Of a stretch of 64,000 bases of DNA, positions 10,901 to 22,900 are shown piece by piece (position 1 is the stretch's first letter; every line of letters starts with the position of its first letter). Under the pieces are notes generated by a model. The model made no database searches, was not told the origin of the DNA, and was given only the letters and a program-made list of their open reading frames with translations. The stretch comes from Ophthalmolycus amberensis (taxonomy: Eukaryota; Chordata; Actinopteri; Perciformes; Zoarcidae): contig JAFEUB010001195.1 in assembly GCA_024529925.1 (NCBI GenBank), forward strand, positions 610,001 to 674,000, given 5' to 3'. The position numbers were made by a program, and so were the translations under genes.

Positions 10901-13900
10901 ATGGGAACACTGACACTGACATGACACTCAACCAACAGAGCAATGGGCAGCTCAGGTCAGATAACAGCTATGGAACAAAGATTTAGTCTCCAATAAAACA
11001 GTGATCATCCTTCAGCTGCACAGAGTGAGAGATTGTGAAGCACGAGGATTAAAATCCCTTCAGATGACGTGGGATCAGTTTACTCAATCACTGCTGGTAT
11101 GCAGTAATTGTGGAGGATAAGTTGCAGGACGCTCAGGTCTTGTTTGACTGGATCAAACCGCCATTTTTTTTTTTATCAAAGAGCTGTTGATGATTGCAGA
11201 GGCACGTTTTAAATGCCGACTGGCTCGTGTAAACAGACAACAGCTGACCCGGGTCACCTTGTTGTAGACGCACACTTTGCACGCACAGAGTGGCTCAGAT
11301 CGACGCACACCCCGAGACAAACAGAGTGCAGACGCCTATACAGATATTGGCACATGCATATATATGACGCACACACAGGAAGATGAATGAAAAAAATGTC
11401 AGCATTTTTGGGACTAAAAATGATTCATTTTTGACCTCTTGATTGTAGGTTTTCTCTTACTGTAAATCGATACTTAAAATTTGACCACGGAAGCTGCTTT
11501 TCAAATAAACCCCCCATGGGCAAGTATAAACATAGCACAAGAATAAAAATGAATTTTGTAATGCTTCTATTCTGTCTGCAGGGGAGGAAACAAACCCCCG
11601 GCTACAGCAGTTGATGAAAACTTAAGATTCTGTCGCCAATGTTAATATTTGAATAACACAATAAGCAGAATGTGTCACAGTCTGTTCTGATGAGTGTGTA
11701 TACAGCTGAGATTTACACAATCACTGTAGCAATGGAGTTTGAGTATAAGTGCATAAAATACCCAAGTTTTGCTTCAAATGCTAACATTTAAAAGTATCGA
11801 AATGGTAAGAGACGCAAGAGACTATGGTAGCAAACACTTGTATTGACAGACTCAAAATTAATGTCTATTTTGGTGCAGTTTAGCGATTCAAATTATCAAT
11901 AAATACAAACTTATAGCATCTGCAGGTCACAAAATGTTTGAGTTAATGCATATTAATGTGTGCGTGTGTGTGTGTGTGTGTGTGTGCGTTGGTATCTCCG
12001 GATTGTGAGGGCTTTTCACCTGTTTACGTACTTACTTTGTGAGGACATGCCGGACTTGTGAGGACAACCTCCATGTCCTCACAAGTCGCGCACTGTAGAG
12101 GCACTTATCAACACGTAACTAACGTCCTCCCGCGTTTTCTCCGCATGTCTCAATAACTCGGTTTTCACCAGAATTCTAGTGTATGCCAGTGTGTGCGGCC
12201 AGTGTATAAATCACGTTTTCACTTTTCTTTTCCTTTTTTCATATTCCCGTGTATGTGTATCAGTGTGTCGTCAATCATTGGCTAGTATTAGGCAGACTCT
12301 GGTCATTGGCTGTACTCGGAAGTCAATCACACACTCTGATCAGTGATTGGCTGTTCTCGAAGTCAGTCAGGGAGATGCTGGTCAGTGATTGGCTTCTGAA
12401 CCTGCGGTCAGGTTTTGCCCTGACGCTGAAGAAATGAGTCTGGATTCGATGGACGTCTTTTGTGGGCTAATACGGACTTGGAATTAACTTTACCGAACTG
12501 GTAAGTGAAAGTTTTAACGATGTATTAACAACTAAATGCATTTAGTGAAGGGCTGTCTTTTCGTTGCTTTGTAAAACAAACGTCGCCACTTCCTCATGAG
12601 CCTGGACCCGGCTCTGCACCAGGTGGTAGAACCAGCCTCGCCGGGTGGAATCAATCCTTAATGTTCAGCTGATTCCTCCACAGACTTTTACTGCACTGTA
12701 AAAGTCTGCGGAGGAATCAGCTGTTATTGGAGCTCGTTGTGCTTGCAGCAACTGGCCAAGTCAGTTCGCCGTAAATGCTATTCCGAGCTACGACGAGCAA
12801 CAGTTATTACTGGTATATTCGCTAATGCTAATCGCGGTTAGCATTTCCCCATTGGAGGTAATGTTAAAATTAGCTTAGAAGCTAGCGAGTCGGACATAGA
12901 TAGATAGGTACTTTATTCATCCCCAGGGGGACATTTGTATGTTACAGCAGCAAGACACACCAAAAAGCAAAGTAACAGAGTAACCAAAATATTAAGGATT
13001 AAAAATAATATCCATTAGAAATAAGACGTCTTAATTAGTGACAGCTGATATGACTTAAGCCTGGTGACGTTCGTCAGCCCGAGCATTCATAATTATTGTG
13101 AGGAATAATTAACATGGACATGTGATCAGTCTCTTCACATATATTATTATTATTATTATTATTATTATTAAAAGGTGATCTGTGCAACTTTGTTTTTCAG
13201 GAAGTTTGTATCAAACAATATGCCACTGTTAATTATCAAACTTTGAAACCTAATTTAATTATTGCTATCCTCACTATAAATACAGATTGGTTTCGTACTG
13301 CAGACTCAGCATGTTCTCTGGAAATTATTGCAGCAAAGATGGAGGCAAGAAGGAGAAGAAAGATTCCTGACCAGGATCCCATGGACCATATCATTCTGGC
13401 CAGAGACAAATCTTTTCTAGAAGGAAAATTCATTGACACATTTAAAGGTAAGTCTTTCATCTCATATTGTTTGGACACCACTGACATCATAGCCCTAGTT
13501 AACTAGCCGTTTCGTACATGTTGTCAATTGACAAGGTACTATTAACCAGTGGCGGGCCGTGCATTTTATACCTGGGCCTTCACTGCTGTCCTGCAGCTGA
13601 AACACAGCTACGGTTATTATTTGTTTCATGTTAAAATGAAGCTCAACACCTGTAAATACACTAACTGCAGAGAATACGCCGAGAGTGTCTCCTCTCCTCT
13701 CTGTAGAGGGTTGTGGGTGTAGCCACACTCTGACTGACAGGAACTGTCTCTAACATGGTGGCTCCGTCAGAGGGTGTGTCTGTCCCTGTGATCTCCCCTG
13801 GTTGGAGGTTCTGCCGCAGCTCTGCTCCATGCTGTGTCCTGATGACGAAGGATCTCGGGGCGGTGCTCTCACTTGAGATCACCGCTGGCAAACACCATGA

Positions 13901-16900
13901 CTTTTCATGGTCAAACTTAGAGAATACAACATCTCCTGGTCGCAGGGCAGGTAAGGGCCTGGCTCCATGATGGCGGTTGAAGTAGTGAGCCTGTTGAGCC
14001 TTTTCCTTGCCATCCCTCTCTTTCACAGCTGTCCTGCTGGGCCGTTTGGGTAGGAGCTTTTTCTCCAGAGTGGGGAGTGTGGTACGGATTTTCCTCCCCA
14101 TCAACAGCTTGGCTGGACTGAAGCCTGTGGTGGAGCAGGGAGTGGATCTATAGCTCATCAGAGCCATCACAGGATCTTCTTGCTTGAGAATTTTCTTTGC
14201 CATCTGTACGGCTCTCTCTGCGTGCCCATTGCCCTGTGGGTGGTGAGGGCTGGATGTGCAGTGCTTGAAGTCGAGCTGCCTCGCAAACTCCTTGAGCTCC
14301 GCACTTGAAAATTAGGGTCCATTATTGCTCACCACCTCATCTGGAATGCCAAACCTGTTGTCGAGGGCAGCTGCAGTATCTCCATAAACCTGGAGTAATA
14401 ATCTGAGATTACCAGGTAGCTGTGGTGGTTGTGCTCACAAAGGTCCATTGCAATTCTCTTCCAGGGTCGCTCCGGAAGCGGTGTGGAGATGAGAGGTTCC
14501 TTTTGTTGTGTTCTTTTCAGTCCACAGCACACCTGACATGACATCACAAGCTTGTTTATCTCCGTAGAGAGTCCGGGCCACCACACAGATGAGTACGCTC
14601 TTCCCTACATTTGACTAGGCCCTGGTGCCCTTCGTGAATTTTCTGAAGGATCTCACCTCGCATTGCCCTTGGCACGATAATCCTGCTTCCTCTGAGGACA
14701 AGGCCATTGTGTTCTGATAGCTCTGATTTCACTTGGATGTAATCTCCCGCGTCCATGGGCACATTGCTTAAGTGTTCAGGCCATCCTTTCTTTATGAGCT
14801 TCACAACTGACAGCAGTTCAGCGTCGGCTGCTGTCGCCATTCTGATTTCTAGCAGCTGACTCCTCTGTGACCATAGACCCATAGACCAGAATGTCGTCCA
14901 TGAAGACCTCCACACGGTAGCCGGTTATTCCGAACGGTAGCCGCTTGAAGTTGAATCTGCCAAATAGCGTAATGAAGGTAGTGAGCTCACAGCTGTCTGG
15001 GTGCAACGGTATCTGGAAGAACCCACTGGCGGCATCGAGCGAAGAGAAGACAGTGGCCCCACTCAGCTTTGCTGTAATCTCATCAGTAGTAGGCAGGATA
15101 TACTGTTCTCTTTTCACAGCCTCGTTCAGCCTCTTGAGATCAACACATATGCAGGCTTTACCTGTGCTCTTCTTCAAGACTGGCGCCATGGGTGCACACC
15201 AGTCCGTGGGCTGTCACCCTCTCGATGATGCCATTTCCCTCCATCCTCTGGAGCTCCTCCTTTACCTTTTGCAGCATATGGAGAGGTACGTGTCGTGCTG
15301 TTTATACAGCATATGGCTGAGCGTTGTCTTTCAGCAGTATTCGCACCGGTTCAGTCTTTAATGTCCCATGCTCGCCATATGCCTGTGGATGTCGTCTGTC
15401 GCACACCGTTTCATCCACTCTCCTCACCAGATTCATTTCCACAGACAACGGCCTGCTGAGTAGGTTGTTTACAGTACGTCCGCGGGTGACATATGCCGTG
15501 AGTGGGTGAGTCTTTCCTTTGTAGCTCACAGTGCCGGTAGTACGGTAGTGACGGTAGTACCGGGCTGTTTTACCTGAACTATATATGTCTCCACTCTTTG
15601 GGTCAAACAGAAGCTGGTGGAATGTTTTAGAAAACTTGGTAAAGTAAAATGCTGTCTGGTCACAGTGTCTTGTGAGGACAGCAGATAACTTGTCAAACAT
15701 GAATTAACCATCACGGTCAGTAAATGGCATCACTTGTGTGTCGGGGGATGGGCACAGCATGGACCTGCTTTGTGAGGACACCTCTTCTTATGAGGACCAT
15801 CATATTTATTCACACACTGGTCAAACACGTTGGTTTTATGTTAGCTTTTAAGCATTGACTAGGCTCAGGCCTTACGTACACAATTCAAGGCTGGACATAC
15901 TTTCATTACTATTACAACTACAACAAATGACTTGCATACATAATTTGCGCTATTTGAAGGAAGGTCTTGATAGATTTCTATCAGAGGTGTAACTTGTTTT
16001 TCTCAGTTTTCTGTTGTCATTGTGTATAAGACTGGAGTACTCTGTAGGCTAGGCTGATCCACTGTAAATGTACACACCTTCATAACTGCAACGCCTCTGC
16101 CTTCACACAAGTCTTCCTCAAACTTCTCCAGAAGTTATATGACAACAGCATATATTTTCTCTGTACAATCTTAGGCACCTTGTAAAGAACCGTCTAATCC
16201 TGAACCCAAGAAAGGAGTTCCATTCTCGTCAGAAAAAGAAATGGTAAGTTCCTTTTTGTAATATCGCAGTCGCATGCTGTTTGGCTAGAATGGGGGGAAA
16301 CAACACCTCCATGACATATCAGCCTACTTCCTGGGATGGGATGTATTTCATGTCTGCAGTGCACACCGCATGCAAACAGTGAAAGTGGCAGTAGGTATTT
16401 AATCAGAATAGAATTTACTAAATTGATTCCCGGGGAGAATTTAGGTTTCATCTATACAGTTTTGCCCATTTAGAATAGAAAAGTACACAAATTATAAGAA
16501 AATAGAAATAAGAACTAAGTATGTAAAGAAATGTGCAGTATATTACAACAATAAATAACATATGGAAATAAGAAATGTGTAAATTATATAAACTACAATA
16601 TAAAACAGTGTAAATAATAATAATGTGGAAGAACTGCAGATAACTTGTCAAACATGACTATGAATTAACCATCACGGTCAGTAAATGGCATCACTTGTGT
16701 GTCGGGGGATGGGCACAGCATGGACCTGCTTTGTGAGGACACCTCTTCTTATGAGGACCATCATATTTCTTCACACACTGGTCAAACACGTTGGTTTTAT
16801 GTTAGCTTTTAAGCATTGACTAGGCTCAGGCCTTACGTACACAATTCAAGGCTGGACATACTTTCATTACTATTACAACTACAACAAATGACTTGCATAC

Positions 16901-19900
16901 ATAATTTGCGCTATTTGAAGGAAGGTCTTGATAGATTTCTATCAGAGGTGTAACTTGTTTTTCTCAGTTTTCTGTTGTCATTGTCTATAAGACTGGAGTA
17001 CTCTGTAGGCTAGCTGATCCACTGTAAATGTACACACCTTCATAACTGCAACGCCTCTGCCTTCACACAAGTCTTCCTCAAACTTCTCCAGAAGTTATAT
17101 GACAACAGCATATATTTTCTCTGTACAATCTTAGGCACCTTGTAAAGAACCGTCTAATCCTGAACCCAAGAAAGGAGTTCCATTCTCGTCAGAAAAAGAA
17201 ATGGTAAGTTCCTTTTTGTTATATCGCAGTCGCATGCTGTTTGGCTAGAATGGGGGGAAACAACACCTCCATGACATATCAGCCTACTTCCTGGGATGGG
17301 ATGTATTTCATGTCTGCAGTGCACACCGCATGCGAACAGTGAAAGTGGCAGTAGGTATTTAATCAGAATAGAATTTACTAAATTGATTCCCGGGGAGAAT
17401 TTGGGTTTCATCTGTACAGTTTTGCCCATTTAGAATAGAAAAGTACACAAATTATAAGAAAATAGAAATAAGAACTAAGTATGTAAAGAAATGTGCAGTA
17501 TATTACAACAATAAATAACATATATGGAAATAAGAAATGTGTAAATTATATAAACTACAATATAAAACAGTGTAAATAATAATAATGTCGAAGAACTGCA
17601 GATAACTTGTCAAACATGACTATGAATTAACCATCACGGTCAGTAAATAGCATCACTTGTGTGTCGGGGGATGGGCACAGCATGGACCTGCTTTGTGAGG
17701 ACACCTCTTATGAGGACCATCATATTTCTTCACACACTGGTCAAACATTTTGGTTTTATGTTAGCTTTTAAGCATTGACTAGGCTCAGGCCTTACGTACA
17801 CAATTCAAGGCAGGACATACTTTCATACATAATTTGTGGTATTTATTGAATATGAAGGAAGGTCTTGATAGATTTCTCTCATAAGTTGAAGTTATTTTTC
17901 TCAGGTTCTTTTGTTTCCGTGTATAGGATTCATCAGTCATCTTTTATGTTCCATCCTTCCTTGCTGGCTAGTAAGCAGAATTTCAGCCAGACAAATGGCC
18001 AGTGTTGTAGAACTTTGATTGCTGAATGTAAATGAATCGCTGCTGTTTTTATATTTTCTAAGAGTGTGCCTATTTTCGACTCATTCACAGGAATTCTGTG
18101 GTGAATCAAGTGATGCTTTGAATACACCTTGTGCAACTCCCTTCACACCAGTGAATGATAACGTAAGTTGGAATGTATTCTTCTTTCACACACTGGCAAG
18201 ACGTTACATGTGGGTGGCTGGGGGAAGACGGTAGTACCGGGCTGTTTTACCGGAACTATATATGTCTCCACTCTTTGGGTCAAACAGAAGCTGGTGGAAT
18301 GTTTTAGAAAACTTGGTAAAGTAAAATGCTGTCTGGTCACAGTGTCTTGTGAGGACAGCAGATAACTTGTCAAACATGAATTAGCCATCACGGTCAGTAA
18401 ATGGCATCACTTGTGTGTCGGGGGATGGGCACAGCATGGACCTGCTTTGTGAGGACACCTCTTCTTATGAGGACCATCATATTTCTTCACACACTGGTCA
18501 AACACGTTGGTTTTATGTTAGCTTTTAAGCATTGACTAGGCTCAGGCCTTACGTACACAATTCAAGGCAGGACATACTTTCATACATAATTTGTGGTATT
18601 TATTGAATATGAAGGAAGGTCTTGATAGATTTCTCTCATAAGTTGAAGTTATTTTTCTCAGGTTCTTTTGTTTCTGTGTATAGGATTCATCAGTCATCTT
18701 TTATGTTCCATCCTTCCTTGCTGGGTAGTAAGCAGAATTTCAGCCAGACAAATGGCCAGTGTTGTAGAACTTTGATTGCTGAATGTAAATGAATCGCTGG
18801 TGTTTTTATATTTTCTAAGAGTGTGCCTATTTTCGACTCATTCACAGGAATTCTGTGGTGAATCAAGTGATGCTTTGAATACAACTTGTGCAACTCCCTT
18901 CACACCAGTGAATGAGAACGTAAGTTGGAATGTATTCTTCTTTCACACACTGGCAAGACGTTACATGTGGGTGGCTGGGGGAAGACGGTAGTACCGGGCT
19001 GTTTTACCTGAACTATATATGTCTCCACTCTTTGGGTCAAACAGAAGCTGGTGGAATGTTTTAGAAATCTTGGTAAAGTAAAATGCTGTCTGGTCACAGT
19101 GTCTTGTGAGGACAGCAGATAACTTGTCAAACATGAATTAACCATCACGGTCAGTAAATGGCATCACTTGTGTGTCGGGGGATGGGCACAGCATGGACCT
19201 GCTTTGTGAGGACACCTCTTCTTATGAGGACCATCATATTTCTTCACACACTGGTCAAACACGTTGGTTTTATGTTAGCTTTTAAGCATTGACTAGGCTC
19301 AGGCCTTATGTACACAATTCAAGGCTGGACATACTTTCATTACTATTACAACTACAACAAATGACTTGCATACATAATTTGCGCTATTTGAAGGAAGGTC
19401 TTGATAGATTTCTATCAGAGGTGTAACTTGTTTTTCTCAGTTTTCTGTTGTCATTGTCTATAAGACTGGAGTACTCTGTAGGCTAGCTGATCCACTGTAA
19501 ATGTACACACCTTCATAACTGCAACGCCTCTGCCTTCACACAATAGAAATAAGAACACTTGCAAAAATAACAGTGTGGATAGTCAGTCCTAAAGATTTGA
19601 GAAACAAATAGGATTTGCCTGCATTCTGAGCAAAGCCTATTTGTGTCTGTCCATGCAGATTTCAGATGGAGTTAAATTGAATTTGTTCAATTTTAAGTCT
19701 GCTGTTTTTATTTGTCTTTAGGAAAAAGAAAAAAGATGGAGCTTGCTCAGGATGAAGCCAAGAGTTCCAAAGGTATATAGAAATGCCACGAGTTATCATG
19801 ACTTGATTTTTTTTGTTTAAGTTGCAATAGTTCAGTTATGTGAAAGCCGTATATTGAACTCTGGATATTCAGTTTTAGTCTTCTTTTTTTAGACACTAAG

Positions 19901-22900
19901 TTTTTGTACAATTTCGAATGTTTCAAGTACTATGTTACAGCCTTAAGCAGGAGTTATGTAAAGTTTATTTACCGAATACTATCGGTACAGTGGTGACATA
20001 ATGCTGTTTTTATACTCATTTTAATTGAACTTAAGTATATGTAACTTTGATAAATAATGTACTCGATAACCCACAAATGCTACATTTGAGTGCATCAACA
20101 GTTATTCCAAGAATGTTGTAAATCTCGACTAAACTTATGATTGTCTTTATAATAATCTAATCAAGGAAAATATGTTCTTGTGATTGGCAGATGTCTAAAG
20201 AAGATCTTCCAAAAAGCCGTGGAGCAAGGTGGAAGTATCTGTCATGAAACACTTTAGAATACACATTTCAAAGGGACACCTTGCTACGAAGTTGGAGTGT
20301 GAGCAATGTAAGAATGCTCAAGACCATGTTTTGAAAGACGGAACTGTTCAAAACATCCGAGATTTTGTGAGGAACAGGGGCCTGACTTGCAAAAGGAATA
20401 ATGTAACATGAATATCCATTAACCGTAGAGTTTAGTGCATCTGTTGCATTACTGCACCTGTTGCAGCACAGTTTGTAGCGCCGTTTACTGCGTCTGTTTC
20501 TGTTGCGGTGCCGGTTAATGGGACAGTTTGCAGTGCGTTTAACTGCGTTGTTTTGCAGTGTGTTTCACTGTGCACTGCGTCATTTGCAGTGCGTTTGCAG
20601 TGCCGGTCACTGTGTCGCTCGCAGTACAGTGCGTTTTGCCACAGTACGTTTCGCCGCAGTGCATTGCGTTTCGTCGTTTTTCTGGTCACAATGCGTTTCA
20701 CTGCACACTGCATCGTTTGCAGTACGTTTCACTGTACACAGCACTGCTTGCAGTATGTTTCACTGCGTTGTTTGCAGTGCGTTTCACTGTACACTGCACC
20801 GCTTGCAGTACGTTTCACTGCGTTGTTTGCAGTGCGTTTCACTGTACACAGCACTGCTTGCAGTATGTTTCACTGCGTTGTTTGCAGTGCGTTTCACTGT
20901 ACACTGCACCGCTTGCAGTACGTTTCACTGCGTTGTTTGCAGTACGTTTCACTGTACACAGCACTGCTTGCAGTATGTTTCACTGCGTTGTTTGCAGTGC
21001 GTTTCAGCTGTACACTGCACCGCTTGCAGTACGTTTCACTGCGTTGTTTGCAGTGCGTTTCACTGCGCTGCTTGCAGTGCCGGTTACTGTGTCGCTTGCA
21101 GTGCAGTGCTTTTCGCTACAGTGCTTTTCGCCGCAGTGTATTGCATTTCGGCGTTTGTCTGGTCACTAGGGGTGTAACGGTTCACAAAATCCACGGTTGG
21201 GTTGGGTACGATACAGTGGAGCCACGGTTCGGTACGTTTCGGTACAGTAGAAAACTATAAATGCCAGAGAAATGTACTTGATTTTAAAATATATTTATTC
21301 ATTACAACTAACATCATAAAGTTATTCTTTGACTTTGAACAATGATGGAACTATACCTGAGTGACCCATCTTCTGGGGTGTCTTCTTAGCAACACATAAG
21401 CATAAAAAACAAAAACTGCTCCTTAATGTTATGTAGTATTGTTACTTACATCTTGCAAAAGAGATTTTTAATCTCAATGGGACTACCTGGTTAAATAAAG
21501 GTTTTGTTTTTTATTCAAACGTATTCGGTTCGTCATGCGTACCGAACCGTGAGCCTCGTACCGAACGGTTCAATACGAATACGCGTATCGTTACACCCCT
21601 ACTGGTCACAGTGCGTTACACTGTGTCGCTTGCAGTGCGTTTCGCAGCAGTGGTTGCCTTTTGTCATTTCTTTTTTTGTCTGGTCACAGTGCGTTTCACT
21701 GCAGTGCAGTTAAAAATGTTGCTGTTTTCTTTTACGACAAAGAAATCTTGTACTGTCATCTAAATGTTTAAAGTCATGTACATCATAATACATGTATTTT
21801 CATTTAAAGGCATTCTGATCTAGCTTTTGAATTTATTTCCTCCATTACCCTGTTGCTGATACCATTTTATACTTATTCTAAACAAACAAAAGTGGTCACA
21901 ATTTTAAAGTAAAAGCAACCTTTCAGAATAAACATTGAATATATGCAATTCAAATGTTGTCCGTCTCTACCATTCTTATGCAAATGTCCATTTGAACTCA
22001 AGGATGAAATTATTAGATTTTGATGGTCAAAGGTCACTGACCAGACAAAAAGTCTTCATCTTGCTAATTATGACAATATCACACGAATGAATACAAAAAA
22101 TGTGCGTGTGAAATGTTAACATTTAAACCTACATGGATGTAATTTGTAACATGACGGGTTGATGGATGCATACAACCGTGAAGAGGTAATTCTAGTTTAA
22201 TGGGAGGGGTTTGTTTGAGTGTGTATATATATATATATATATACACACACATATACCTCTCCAGGATGGTCCTCATAACTCAGGGTCTTGCCATGTTTGT
22301 GTGTATTGGTAATGTCCCGCTGAACCAGGATGGTCCTCATAACTCAGGGTCTTGCCATGTTTGTGTGTGTGTGTGTATTGGTAATGTCCCGCTGAACCAG
22401 GATGGTCCTCATAACTCAGGGTCTTGCCATGTTTGTGTGTGTGTGTGTATTGGTAATGTCCCGCTGAACCAGGATGGTCCTCATAACTCAGGGTCTTGCC
22501 ATGTTTGTGTGTGTGTGTATTGGTAATGTCCCGCTGAACCAGGTTGGTCCTCATAACTCAGGGTCTTGCCATGTTTGTGTGTGTGTGTGTATTGGTAATG
22601 TCCCGCTGAACCAGGTTGGTCCTCATAACTCAGGGTCTTGCCATGTTTGTGTGTGTGTGTGTATTGGTAATGTCCCGCTGAACCAGGATGGTCCTCATAA
22701 CTCAGGGTCTTGCCATGTTTGTGTGTGTGTGTATTGGTAATGTCCCGCTGAACCAGGATTGGTCCTCATAACTCAGGGTCTTGCCATGTTTGTGTGTGTG
22801 TGTATTGGTAATGTCCCGCTAAACCAGCAGGGTCTTCATAAGTCAGGGTCTTGCCATGTTTGTGTGTGTGTGTATTGGTAATGTCCCGCTAAACCAGCAG

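Larger units (their letters stand above)
15682..19545 (+). repeat. Segmental tandem array: two ~957-bp A units, two ~758-bp B units, one partial A
   Basis: The anchor CAGATAACTTGTCAAACATG recurs at 15682, 16637, 17599, 18359 and 19116, giving periods of 955, 962, 760 and 757. The two A units each carry exon A (69 bp) and the two B units each carry exon B (72 bp). The fifth copy follows the A type to 19543 and then jumps by deletion to TAGAAATAAGAAC. B units also repeat a scrap of the retropepsin end of the neighbouring gypsy element (near 18229 and 18986), so amplification came after that insertion. Copies differ by only scattered substitutions. Confidence 0.9.
12420..20411 (+). pseudogene. 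Multi-exon gene or decayed gene with tandemly duplicated exons, KMT5A-like start and HxxHI/ECxxC C-terminal domain
   Basis: Candidate exons are: noncoding to 12500 (GTAAGT donor); 13201-13447; A1 16175-16243; A2 17135-17203; B1 18091-18162; B2 18848-18919; 19722-19772; and a last exon from 20191. Exon 13201-13447 is open throughout and ends RDKSFLEGKFIDTFKG, which resembles the segment before the SET domain of fish KMT5A-like proteins (from memory; low certainty). A and B exons are 23 and 24 codons, all phase 0. The last open frame reads KKPWSKVEVSVMKHFRIHIS, then ECEQCKNAQD and TVQNIRDFVRNRG, a domain I associate with repetitive uncharacterised fish proteins. No SET core is seen, exon 2 exits in phase 1 against phase 0 at A1, and the last frame does not follow from 19772. 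I therefore favour a decayed or mis-spliced locus. Confidence 0.45.

Noticed and set aside
13661..15700. Gypsy pol frames as a functional element or host gene
   Set aside because: Several frame breaks, a missing RT segment, no RNase H and no LTRs; a fossil.
20503..21260. Three overlapping plus-strand open frames of 203-250 codons
   Set aside because: All lie in a minisatellite whose units are near multiples of three. Composition is a monotonous CFHCV pattern, with no splice borders or start context.
22200..22740. Open frames on both strands with repeated blocks, superficially like a CRISPR array
   Set aside because: These are units of a 72-76-bp minisatellite with no unique spacers between constant repeats, in a eukaryotic intron.
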